NCBI RefSeq assembly: GCF_900199185.1
Contig: NZ_OBMI01000003.1
Location: 868,001-932,000, forward strand
Direction of reading: 5' to 3'
Length of the DNA stretch: 64,000 bases
Source: Sphingomonas guangdongensis
GTDB lineage: Bacteria > Pseudomonadota > Alphaproteobacteria > Sphingomonadales > Sphingomonadaceae
Translations under genes and position numbers: made by a program
Notes under the pieces: model-generated
What the model saw: only the letters and a program-made list of their open reading frames with translations
The model's database searches: none
Told to the model about the DNA's origin: nothing
Part shown: positions 46,125 to 54,332 of the stretch, piece by piece
Layout of the letters: each line of letters opens with the position of its first letter
Numbering within the stretch: position 1 is the first letter of the stretch

Positions 46125-48832
46125 CAGAACTTCACCTGCGCGGTGAGCGAGACGATGCGCGGGATCGGGTTCGCACCCTGCGGATCATAGCCGCCGGTGG
46201 TGTCGACGAAGGGCGGCTCCTCATCGAACAAGTTGCGGACGTCGGCGCCGATCGTGACATTGCGGGTCAGCTCGAACCCGACCGACAGGTCGAAGGTGTC
46301 GTAGTTGGAGATCTGCTGCCGCGGCGTGACGGTGGTGTTGAAGTAACCCGCCAGGTGATTCCAGGTCAGGCGGCTGCGCAATCCCCGCCACTGCACGCCT
46401 ATGTCGGCCTGGTTGCGAAACTTCTGCGTGAAGCCGAAGGTGTCAACGACGCTGACCAGCCCTGATCCCGGCACCGCCTCGAACAGATAGTCGAGGATGT
46501 AGCTGCCCTGGATGCCGGCATCCATCCGGATGTCGCCCATCTGCCAGTTGTAGCTGAGCGCGAAGTCCAACCCGCGCAGCAAGGAGGTGCCGAGGTTCTG
46601 GCGGCGCCCGTCGGCGATAAAGGTGACCTGGCTCTGGTCGATCACGGCGTTGAGCGGCAGGCCGGAGTTGACCAGCCCGCTGATCGTTGCAGCCGTCGGG
46701 TTGAACTGCACGAACTGGCGATAGATCGGGTTGGTCAGCAGCCCCGGCGTACCGCGCAGCGCCTGGATCTGGTCGGTGTAGTCGATTCGAAAGTAGGTGA
46801 GGCTCGCGACCAGCCCCGGGATTTCGGGCGGGGCCGCCTCCACGCCGAATGACCAGGTCGTCGCCTGTTCGGGCTGCAGGTCGGGATTTCCGCCGGCAAT
46901 GCCGATGCCGATCTGGTTGCCGTTCGGCCCCGGCAGCGTGTCGAAGTAGAGCCCGGCGCCACCGCCGACCGTCGAAACCTCGGTAAAAGTCGGCGCGCGA
47001 AACGACGTGCCATAGGTGCCCTTGAGCGACAGCCCGCGGAACGGCTTGTAGGTGACGCCGATCTTCGGATTGGTGGTGCTCCCGAAGTCGCTGTAGTTCT
47101 CGTAGCGAAGCGCCGCGCTGAGCGAGAGCTGCTCCAGCCCCGGTGAGGCGTTCCCCGCGCCGACGATCGGCACGAACAATTCGCCGAACACCGCGTCGAC
47201 GTTACGCTCCCCATCGCTGCCAACCGCGACCGGCGCGGCCGAGGTGCCAGTCTGCAGGTCGGTGAAGGTGTACTCGACACGGTGCTCGCCGCCGATTGCC
47301 AGGCGAACGTTGCCGCCCGGCAGCGCGAACAACGTGCCGTCGGCCTGCGCGTTGTAGACGTCGAGTTTCGTGCGGCCGGTGATTACGAACAGGTTGTCGA
47401 TCAGCCGCGCGTAGGTCGCGGGATTGTTGGTACCGCCGAAGACATTCAGCGCCGTCGCCGGGTTGGTGTCGCGCAGCGCCGCGGCGAGGGCGGCGGCGTT
47501 GGCGCCGTTCTGCCGCCGATTGTCGACCTCCTCCGACTCGCCATGGCTGTAGTAGGCGGTCGCGCGGAAGTCGCCGAACAGATCGACCTCGACGCCCCCG
47601 ACAGCGTTCCACGTCTCGTTCCAGAACCGGCGCTGGATCTGCCCGAACTCCGGATAGAGCGAGTAGGCAACGGTGACGCAGCGCGTGCCGGCCGCAACCC
47701 CCGCGCTTGCCGGGCACAGCCCCGGCGTGACCCCGGCAGGTGCGACGTAGAACGGATTGGTGCTGGGCACGGCCGTGTTGATGTTGGCGATCAGCGGAAG
47801 CGTCCCCTCACGCCTGGACCAGAAGCCGTCGGCGAACACGCGGATGCGGTCGCCGATCTCCTGGCTGAGCGCGCCCGTCAGGCTGAAGCGCTCCTGGTCG
47901 GGGATGACCTCCAAGTCGCGGTCGTAGAAGCAGCGGTTGCTGGTGCCCGCGACCAGACTGCCGCGGTTCGCCGCGGTCACGCCGCCGGTCGGGATCGCGT
48001 AGCTGACGCCGTTTGCGGTAATCGTGCCGGGATTGCAGGTCAGCACCCGCAGGTCGCGCCCGCCGCGCGCGCGGTTGTCGTTCTGGTAGAAGTCGAGGTC
48101 GGTGCCGATCAGCGCCGAGTTGTAGGTCCACTCGCCGGCGAGCATCGCATAGCCGCCGCTCCAGCGCTTGCCGGCGATCGCCGATGCCTGACGCTCGTCA
48201 TAGTTGCCGTCGGTGAAGCCGTAGCGGCCGCGCGCCTCCAATCCGTCGAAGTCGCGGCGCAGGATCAGGTTGACCACGCCGGCGACCGCGTCCGACCCGT
48301 AGATCGCCGAGGCGCCGTCGGCGATCACTTCCACGCGGCTGAGCGCGATGGAGGGAAGCACGGACGGGTCGGTGAACTGACCCTGGGTGCCCTGCGGCGG
48401 AAAGCGGCGGCCGTCGTAGAGCAGCAGGGTCGCGTTGGTGCTGAGCCCGCGCAGGTTGATGCCGGCCCCGCGTGTCGCGTTGGCCGCGCCGTTCTGCGCC
48501 GAACCGCCCGCCCGGTTGGCGCCGAGCGAGACCACCTGGGGCACGCGACGCAGCAGGTCGTTCGTGGAGGTGACCGGCGTTTCCGCGATCTTGGCCTGGT
48601 CGATCGCGATCACGCTCGATCCGACCGGCGCGATGCCGCGGATGCGCGATCCGGTGACGACGATGTCCTGCGCCGCGCCGTCCTCATCGGGCGCGGTGTC
48701 GGCGGTGGCGGGCGTTGCCGGCTGCTGATCGGTGACCGGCTCGGCCGTCTGCGCGGCGGCGGGTGCGGCGAGCGCGAGGGTCAGCGCGAGCGGGGCGGCG
48801 CCCAGCAGCAGGCGTTTGGACGTGGTGATCAT
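46124..48832 (-). CDS. TonB-dependent outer-membrane receptor
   Basis: A 902-residue outer-membrane transporter. The signal peptide is MITTSKRLLLGAAPLALTLA...AAAQ. A TonB-box-like DIVVTGSRIRG follows, then the plug (TSTNDLLRRVPQVVSLG, GINLRGLSTNATLLLYDGRR, IADGASAIYGSDAVAGVVN). The 22-strand barrel ends VSLTAQVKF with the terminal Phe needed for assembly. The type is common in sphingomonads for bulky plant-derived compounds. It is coupled to the tannase-family gene downstream. The substrate is probably an aromatic ester or glycoside; this is inferred from neighbours only. Confidence 0.93.
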   Translation of the reverse strand: MITTSKRLLLGAAPLALTLALAAPAAAQTAEPVTDQQPATPATADTAPDEDGAAQDIVVTGSRIRGIAPVGSSVIAIDQAKIAETPVTSTNDLLRRVPQVVSLGANRAGGSAQNGAANATRGAGINLRGLSTNATLLLYDGRRFPPQGTQGQFTDPSVLPSIALSRVEVIADGASAIYGSDAVAGVVNLILRRDFDGLEARGRYGFTDGNYDERQASAIAGKRWSGGYAMLAGEWTYNSALIGTDLDFYQNDNRARGGRDLRVLTCNPGTITANGVSYAIPTGGVTAANRGSLVAGTSNRCFYDRDLEVIPDQERFSLTGALSQEIGDRIRVFADGFWSRREGTLPLIANINTAVPSTNPFYVAPAGVTPGLCPASAGVAAGTRCVTVAYSLYPEFGQIQRRFWNETWNAVGGVEVDLFGDFRATAYYSHGESEEVDNRRQNGANAAALAAALRDTNPATALNVFGGTNNPATYARLIDNLFVITGRTKLDVYNAQADGTLFALPGGNVRLAIGGEHRVEYTFTDLQTGTSAAPVAVGSDGERNVDAVFGELFVPIVGAGNASPGLEQLSLSAALRYENYSDFGSTTNPKIGVTYKPFRGLSLKGTYGTSFRAPTFTEVSTVGGGAGLYFDTLPGPNGNQIGIGIAGGNPDLQPEQATTWSFGVEAAPPEIPGLVASLTYFRIDYTDQIQALRGTPGLLTNPIYRQFVQFNPTAATISGLVNSGLPLNAVIDQSQVTFIADGRRQNLGTSLLRGLDFALSYNWQMGDIRMDAGIQGSYILDYLFEAVPGSGLVSVVDTFGFTQKFRNQADIGVQWRGLRSRLTWNHLAGYFNTTVTPRQQISNYDTFDLSVGFELTRNVTIGADVRNLFDEEPPFVDTTGGYDPQGANPIPRIVSLTAQVKF

Positions 48833-48900
48833 GGCCTTTCGTTCCTCTCTCTATGCCCGCTCCCGCTTGTTGCCGCGAATGGGGCCGGTCAGTGGTAAGA

Positions 48901-49929
48901 TCAGTTGGCTTCGGCGCGCGCTGCCCTTGCCGGCCGTGACGCGAGCCGCGGCGCGACCGACAGCAGCACGATCGCGGCGATCAGGATGGCCGCGCCGATC
49001 AGCTCGGCGGAACGCGGGTATTTGAGCCCCCATCCCGCCGCGAGGATCAGCGCGGCGCCGACGCCCGCGACCAGGCTGGCGGCACGCTCCAGCGGCACGC
49101 AATAGGCGTTCTCGCGCGGGTCGAGCAGGATGATGATCGCAAACACGGAGACGATCGTCAGCGTCAGTCCGATCACGAACAGCGGCAAGATCACCGGGTC
49201 GGTCCAGACCGCCAGGAACCCCCAGCTGAGCTCGCTCGACTGGCCGCCGATCCCGCTTGCCGAGACGATCGCGAGGAACAGGACGGAGAGCGGCAGCGCG
49301 AGCACCTTCTCCTCGACGAAGTAGCGGCGGACGGAGGCCGGATCGCCGCTTTTCGAGACCTTGGTCATGACGAGGAGGCGGAGAAAATAGCCGGCGGTGT
49401 AGAGCACCACCGTGAGGATCGCGATCGGCGGCAGCTTCAGCCCGCCGCGGTCGCCAAGCGTCAGCACAAGGGCACCCAGCACCATGACGAGCGCCGTCCA
49501 GCTCCACCAGCGCACCCGCCGCCCAAACACAAGATCGACCAGCGGCGCGATGATGAGGATATCGCCGCGCATCAGCAGCTGGATAAAGGGGATGCTGACG
49601 TTCGGGATCGTGAACGAGAGCGGCACGGTAAACAGCACCAGCGCAGTGCCGAGCCCCGACAGCAGCGTGTAGCGCGTGGGCACCGGCACGCGCGCGCCGG
49701 CGATCGTCACGCCGTGCGCGTCACGGTGCCAGCCCGACCACCAGATGAAGAGGTACGTCAGCAGCGTGCTGATGATCAGCGATGCGGGCAGCGTCTCCAG
49801 CCCGGTCAGCGGGCGGCCGAGCCCGGCGTGCGGAGACGAGGACAGCAGCTTCAGCAGCACCGCGTTTGGCAGGTAGGCGAGAAAATAGAGAAGGACGTAA
49901 CCCTCCAGCGGAAAGTCGCGCCAGCGCAT
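48901..49929 (-). CDS. Polytopic inner-membrane protein, DMT/EamA-like
   Basis: A 342-residue protein with about ten hydrophobic segments, for example ALVMVLGALVLTLGD and ILTVVLYTAGYFLRLLVMT. The pattern of two five-helix halves suggests the drug/metabolite transporter superfamily, but I see no decisive motif. It is coupled to the capA-like gene by an ATGA overlap; an alternative GTG start lies one codon upstream. It probably exports or imports a small molecule within the LacI-controlled locus. Confidence 0.75.
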   Translation of the reverse strand: MRWRDFPLEGYVLLYFLAYLPNAVLLKLLSSSPHAGLGRPLTGLETLPASLIISTLLTYLFIWWSGWHRDAHGVTIAGARVPVPTRYTLLSGLGTALVLFTVPLSFTIPNVSIPFIQLLMRGDILIIAPLVDLVFGRRVRWWSWTALVMVLGALVLTLGDRGGLKLPPIAILTVVLYTAGYFLRLLVMTKVSKSGDPASVRRYFVEEKVLALPLSVLFLAIVSASGIGGQSSELSWGFLAVWTDPVILPLFVIGLTLTIVSVFAIIILLDPRENAYCVPLERAASLVAGVGAALILAAGWGLKYPRSAELIGAAILIAAIVLLSVAPRLASRPARAARAEAN

Positions 49930-51050
49930 CACGCCGCCTCCGCCAGCTCGACCATGTCGTCAGCGGGCGTGTAGCGGGCGTTCAGCCCCGCCTCCTTCGT
50001 CACCGCCGTCAGATAATCGATCACCTCGGCATGGCGCGCGGTTCCGGTCTTGCAGAACCGCGGCACCGCGTCGCGGTCGATGTAGAGCGGGAGGAGGCCC
50101 GCACGGGTGACGCGCCCGCCCGCGATCTCCAGCCGCGCGACCATCGACAGGCGCGATGCGGGCGGGAAATTGTAGAGGCTGTCGAAGTCCGGCTCCCAAT
50201 TTTCGGCAAGCACCCGAATTTCGTTGAAGCTCTTCGATGCCGCATGAGCGGCGTCCATGCGCAGGTCGGTCGCGAAATTGCAGAGCGAGTGGAAGACCGG
50301 CTTGCCCTCGATCAGCTCGCAGCCCTTCAGAATGTGCGCGTGCCCGCCGATGATCGCATCGGCGCCAGCCGCGATCGTCGCGCGGGCGACAGCGCGCTGA
50401 TAGTCGGCCAGCGTCGCGCGGACGAAGTGGATGCCCCAGTGATGCGAGACGACGACCACGTCATGGGCCGCTTTGGCGGCGCGCACGTCCGCCTCCAACG
50501 CGGCCAAGTCCTCGCCGTGCGGCCAGCTGTGGATGCGCGCAGGCGTCCCCGGCTGATCGTGCTCGATCTGCTCATAGTGGGTAAAAGCGCGCATCGGTGC
50601 GCAACCCGGGCGCCGCTCGGTCGCCCAGTAATCCTGCGGCAGGATAGACGAGTAGGCGAGGATCGCGACGCGGGTGCCGTCACCGAGCGTGATGCTGACG
50701 GGGGTGCGCGCCTCGGCGATCGTCGCGCCTGCGCCGACCACCTGCATGCCCGCCCGCTCGATATTTCCGACCGTTTCAGAGAAGGCGTCGTTGCCCCAGT
50801 CCAGTACGTGATTGCCGGCCATGGAGATCACGTCGAAGCCGGCGTCGGCGAGCGCGTCGGCGCCGTCAGGCCGCGCCAGCACCGCGTGCCGGGCCTGCGG
50901 CGCGCGAACGCCGCTCAGTGCGAAGCTCGTCTCCAGCTGCCCGAAGACGATGTCGGCGGCGCGCAGCACGTCACGGGTTGCCGTGAAACTCTCCGCATAG
51001 TCCGCCCGGTCCATGGCGAGGTCCCCGGTCGCGAGCAGGACGTGGCTCAT
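49929..51050 (-). CDS. CapA/PgsA-family metallophosphatase-like protein
   Basis: A 373-residue protein of the PGA_cap (CapA) group in the calcineurin-like metallophosphatase superfamily. Metal-binding motifs are ATGDLAMDR, FGQLETSF, SMAGNHVLDWGNDAF, VSHHWGIHF and IGGHAHILKGCE. There is no signal peptide or TM anchor, unlike CapA of poly-gamma-glutamate capsules, so a cytoplasmic enzyme is likely. It is bracketed by four-base overlaps with the P450 upstream and the membrane protein downstream. Function in this context is unknown. Confidence 0.85.
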   Translation of the reverse strand: MSHVLLATGDLAMDRADYAESFTATRDVLRAADIVFGQLETSFALSGVRAPQARHAVLARPDGADALADAGFDVISMAGNHVLDWGNDAFSETVGNIERAGMQVVGAGATIAEARTPVSITLGDGTRVAILAYSSILPQDYWATERRPGCAPMRAFTHYEQIEHDQPGTPARIHSWPHGEDLAALEADVRAAKAAHDVVVVSHHWGIHFVRATLADYQRAVARATIAAGADAIIGGHAHILKGCELIEGKPVFHSLCNFATDLRMDAAHAASKSFNEIRVLAENWEPDFDSLYNFPPASRLSMVARLEIAGGRVTRAGLLPLYIDRDAVPRFCKTGTARHAEVIDYLTAVTKEAGLNARYTPADDMVELAEAA

Positions 51051-52225
51051 GCCGGTTTGACGAAGCTGATCGGCGTTGACAGGGCCCCGATCTCGGGGAA
51101 GCGGGTCGGCTGCGGCTCGCCTGCGAGTTTGAAGCCGGGGGCAGCGGCGAGCAGCTCCTCCAGCGCGACGATCAGCTCCAGCCGGGCGAGCGCAGCCCCC
51201 ACGCACTGGTGCGGCCCGCGGCCGAACGCGACCGAGTCCTTCATGTTGGCGCGGTCGAGCCGGAACTCGTCGGCGCCCTCGAACACCTGCTCGTCGCGGT
51301 TGGCGCTGGCGTAGACCAGCGCGATCGGCTCGCCCGCGGGGATGGTCCGGCCGCGGATCGTCACGTCGGTGAGCGCCGTGCGCGCGAAACCGCGGTAGGG
51401 CGTGTAGAGGCGCAGGAACTCGTCGATTGCCGCAGGCACCAGCGCCGGATCGGAGCGCAGCCGGGCCTGGAGCGCCTGGTCACGGCCGAGATGCGCGGCG
51501 ATCGAGCCGATCATGACGCTCGGCGCGATGATGCCGACCACCAGCACCTGGCGGATCGTGCCGACGATCATCTCGTCCGGCAGTGGCTCTCCATCGACTC
51601 GCGCGGCGAGCAGCGCGCTGGTCGCATCCTCGTTCTCCGGCAGCGGATTGGCGCGCCGGTCAGCGACGATCGCGCGCGCCATGTCGTAGAGCCACAGGCT
51701 CGATTCCTTGGTCGCGTCGACGTCATTCGACTGTACGGCGATGTTGTAGCGTTTGCCCACCTCCGTCAGCTCGCGCACCGCCTGCGGGTCCAGGTTCATC
51801 CAGTGCGCGAAGGTCGCGATCGGCATGTGGGCGGAGAAGTCCGCGACCACGTCGCCGCCGCCTGCGCTCACCATCCGGCCGAGCAGCTCCCGGCAGATGC
51901 CGCGGATCACGGGACGAAGCCGCTCCACGCGCCGTTCGGTCAACAGCGGAGCGAGCGCACGGCGATAGGGGGTGTGTTCGGGTGGATCGAGGTGGAGCGG
52001 CGGCCGACGCCCGGTGAAGGCGACTTTGGGCACGACATTCTGCTTGGAGGTGACGAAGCTGCGCCAGTCGGCCGCAGCCTCCGCGACGTCGGCGTGCTTC
52101 ATCAGGGCCCAGAACCCGCCCCAGGTATCGCTGTGCGCGACCGGGCAACCCTGACGCAGCCGCGCGTATTCGACATGCGGGCTGTCGAAGGTCTCGAGCT
52201 GAAGCGGATCGAAGTCATGGCTCAT
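51047..52225 (-). CDS. Cytochrome P450 with atypical I-helix
   Basis: Heme-thiolate monooxygenase of 392 residues. The heme loop FGRGPHQCVGA holds the ligand Cys341. The K-helix ExxR is E269-F-L-R272, and the C-helix has PPEHTPYRR. The I-helix at 226-242 reads QVLVVGIIAPSVMIGS, so the usual acidic-Thr pair is Ile-Ala. No ferredoxin or reductase gene is nearby, so electrons must come from elsewhere. It is the first gene of the long leftward LacI-linked operon, with a 14-bp palindrome 22 bp upstream of the ATG. O-demethylation or hydroxylation of an aromatic is possible; the substrate is unknown. Confidence 0.93.
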   Translation of the reverse strand: MSHDFDPLQLETFDSPHVEYARLRQGCPVAHSDTWGGFWALMKHADVAEAAADWRSFVTSKQNVVPKVAFTGRRPPLHLDPPEHTPYRRALAPLLTERRVERLRPVIRGICRELLGRMVSAGGGDVVADFSAHMPIATFAHWMNLDPQAVRELTEVGKRYNIAVQSNDVDATKESSLWLYDMARAIVADRRANPLPENEDATSALLAARVDGEPLPDEMIVGTIRQVLVVGIIAPSVMIGSIAAHLGRDQALQARLRSDPALVPAAIDEFLRLYTPYRGFARTALTDVTIRGRTIPAGEPIALVYASANRDEQVFEGADEFRLDRANMKDSVAFGRGPHQCVGAALARLELIVALEELLAAAPGFKLAGEPQPTRFPEIGALSTPISFVKPA

Positions 52226-52246
52226 AGCGATCAGCGTACGGTGATG

Positions 52247-52260
52247 TGCAAGCGCTTGCA
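52247..52260. promoter_or_regulatory. LacI-family operator, perfect palindrome
   Basis: TGCAAGCGCTTGCA is a perfect 14-bp palindrome with the central CG typical of LacI-family operators. It lies between the divergent P450 operon and the lacI-type gene. Two near copies lie at 53299 and 55635. It probably mediates repression of the P450 operon and autoregulation. Confidence 0.85.
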
Positions 52261-52305
52261 AGATTGTTCTTTGCGGCAACCTTCGTCTTGTGAGTAGGGT
52301 AAAGC

Positions 52306-53301
52306 ATGACCATCGCCCGCACGCCGCGCCTGGACGACGTTGCCGCCCGCGCGGGCGTGTCGGCCGCGACCGTCTCGCGCTTCCTGAACACCCCCGATGT
52401 GGTGAAGGACGCGACCGCCGAGCGCATCCGCGAGGCGATCGCCGCGACCGGCTATGTGCCAAACATGACCGCCGGGGCGCTCGCCACCAACCGCTCGCGC
52501 CTGATCGCGGCGCTGGTGCCCGACATCGCGCAGTCGATCTTCAACGACACGGTCGAGGCGATGATCGACGAGCTCGCCGCCGACGGGAACAGCGTGGTGC
52601 TGGCGCTGACCGGCGCCGACAATCGCCGGCTCGATCGGGAGATCAGCGTCGCACTCGGCCGCAGGGTCGACGCGATCATCCTGACCGGGATCGTCAGCGA
52701 TCCGGATGCCCGCGCCCGGCTGCGCTCGCAAGGCACCACGGTCATCGAGACCTGGGGACTGCCCGATGATCCGATCGACGTGTCGATCGGCTTCTCGCAC
52801 CGGCAGGCGGGTGAGGAGATGGCGCGGTTCCTGCGCGGGCGCGGCTATCGCCGGCCGCACCTGGTGGTGCCGCGCTCCACCCGGTCGGAACGGCGCGCGT
52901 CCGGCTTCACCGAGCGTTGGGTGCGCGACGGCGGCGAGGCGCCGACGCGGCTCGACGTCAACGTACCCAGCCACTTCGGCCAGGGCCGCTTCAGCTTCCG
53001 CGCGCTCGCCGACCTGCCCGAGCGGCCGGACGTGGTCGTGTGCGGGTCCGACTGGATCGCGCAGGGGCTGATCGTGGAAGCGCAGGCGGCGGGCATCCGC
53101 GTGCCGGATCAGGTCGCCGTGACGGGGTTCGGCAACCTGCGGCTCGCGGGCGACATGCGCCCGACGATCACCACCGTCGACGTCGATGGCGGCCGGATCG
53201 CGCGCGAGGTGATCCGGGTGCTCCGCGCCCGGGCCGCGGGCGAACGGGTGGAGACCCGGATCGACGTCGGCTTCCGGATCATCGCGCGCGAGAGTGCGTG
53301 A
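52306..53301 (+). CDS. LacI-family transcriptional repressor
   Basis: A 331-residue regulator. The N-terminal HTH is RLDDVAARAGVSAATVSRFL, then the hinge helix region TGYVPNMTAGALATNRSRLI. The periplasmic-binding-like effector domain follows (IAALVPDIAQSIFNDTVEAM, VVVCGSDWIAQGLIVEAQAAGIRVPDQVAVTGFGN). It is similar to GntR/GntH-type LacI proteins that sense small acids or sugars. It is divergent from the P450 operon and followed by an exported hydrolase. Three matching operators identify its probable regulon. The effector is unknown. Confidence 0.93.
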   Translation: MTIARTPRLDDVAARAGVSAATVSRFLNTPDVVKDATAERIREAIAATGYVPNMTAGALATNRSRLIAALVPDIAQSIFNDTVEAMIDELAADGNSVVLALTGADNRRLDREISVALGRRVDAIILTGIVSDPDARARLRSQGTTVIETWGLPDDPIDVSIGFSHRQAGEEMARFLRGRGYRRPHLVVPRSTRSERRASGFTERWVRDGGEAPTRLDVNVPSHFGQGRFSFRALADLPERPDVVVCGSDWIAQGLIVEAQAAGIRVPDQVAVTGFGNLRLAGDMRPTITTVDVDGGRIAREVIRVLRARAAGERVETRIDVGFRIIARESA

Positions 53302-53312
53302 AAGGGCTTGCA
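53299..53312. promoter_or_regulatory. LacI-family operator, second copy
   Basis: TGAAAGGGCTTGCA matches the 52247 palindrome at 12 of 14 positions. It overlaps the stop codon of the lacI-type gene and covers a candidate -35 (TTGCAC, 53308-53313) whose -10 would be TAGCTT at 53330. This is 51 bp before the hydrolase start. Confidence 0.7.
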
Positions 53313-53363
53313 CCCGGCAGCGATCCGGCTAGCTTTGCGCCATAACAAAGCTGGAGAGAGCCG

Positions 53364-54326
53364 ATGCGCCGTTCGCTGACCTTCACCCTGCTGACCGGCA
53401 TCGCCACGCTGGCGAGCGCGCAGCAGCAGCCGCCGCGCGGCCCCGCTCCCGTCGATCCCGCGCTCGCCGCGCGCGAGGCGGCGCAGCGCGCGGCGGCGGA
53501 CAAGCTCCCCGACGCGGCCGGCTCCGGCCCCTTCAAAGCGATCAAGGAAGTCGATCCGACGCTTGCGAACCACGTCGTCTATCGGCCCGCCACCATCCCA
53601 GCCAGCCGCAAGCTGGGCATGATCGTCTGGGGTAACGGCGGCTGCCGTGAGGACGGGGCGAGCGCGCGCCAGCACCTAGGCGAGCTCGCCAGTCACGGTT
53701 ATGTCGTGATTGCGCCGGGCACGATCCTGAGCGGCCCGGGCGCGCCGCCGCCCCAGCCCGAGAAGCAGGGGCTATTCGTGCAGACCACCACCGCCGACGT
53801 GCTGGCCGGGCTCGACTGGGCGCTGGCCGAGAACAAGCGGCGGGGTAGCCGCTACTTCGGACGGATCGATCCGGCGCTGGTCGGGGTCGCCGGGCACAGC
53901 TGCGGCGGATTGCAAGCGATCCAGGCAGCGGCTGACCCGCGGATCCGCGCCGTGATTGTTCACAACAGCGGCGTCTTCGCCGACGGCAGCAACCCCATTC
54001 GCGGCATGACGATCGACAAGTCCGCCTTGACGAAGTTCCACACGCCGGTGCTCTACGTGCTCGGCGGATCAAGCGACGTCGCCTACCCGAACGGGACCGA
54101 CGACTTCCGCAAGATCGCGCACGTGCCGGCCATGCTCCTCAACCTCAACGTCGGGCACGGCGGCACCTTCCGCGAGCCCGGCGGCGGTGCCGTGGCGCAG
54201 GTCTCCGCCAAGTGGTTCGAATGGCAGCTGCGCGGCGACAAGGCAGCGGCGCGGACCTTCACCGGGCCGAACTGCGGTGTCTGCACCGATCCCAAATGGA
54301 CGGTGGAACGCAAGGGAATCAGCTGA
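53364..54326 (+). CDS. Exported alpha/beta hydrolase (PET-hydrolase/chlorophyllase-like fold)
   Basis: A 320-residue secreted hydrolase. The signal peptide is MRRSLTFTLLTGIATLASAQ. The nucleophile elbow is GVAGHSCGGLQAIQAA, the acid region GGSSDVAYPNG, and the catalytic His NVGHGGTF. A Cys pair (CGVC) is near the C-terminus. The oxyanion segment is GMIVWGNGGCRE. It likely cleaves an ester or similar bond in the periplasm. GGAGAG precedes the ATG, and a LacI-type operator lies in its promoter. Confidence 0.85.
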   Translation: MRRSLTFTLLTGIATLASAQQQPPRGPAPVDPALAAREAAQRAAADKLPDAAGSGPFKAIKEVDPTLANHVVYRPATIPASRKLGMIVWGNGGCREDGASARQHLGELASHGYVVIAPGTILSGPGAPPPQPEKQGLFVQTTTADVLAGLDWALAENKRRGSRYFGRIDPALVGVAGHSCGGLQAIQAAADPRIRAVIVHNSGVFADGSNPIRGMTIDKSALTKFHTPVLYVLGGSSDVAYPNGTDDFRKIAHVPAMLLNLNVGHGGTFREPGGGAVAQVSAKWFEWQLRGDKAAARTFTGPNCGVCTDPKWTVERKGIS

Positions 54327-54332
54327 GCCGAC

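Noticed and set aside
50327..50683. Alternative-frame ORFs over the capA-like and P450 genes
   Set aside because: Arg/Ser/Ala-rich shadow frames; the chosen frames contain metal-binding and heme motifs.
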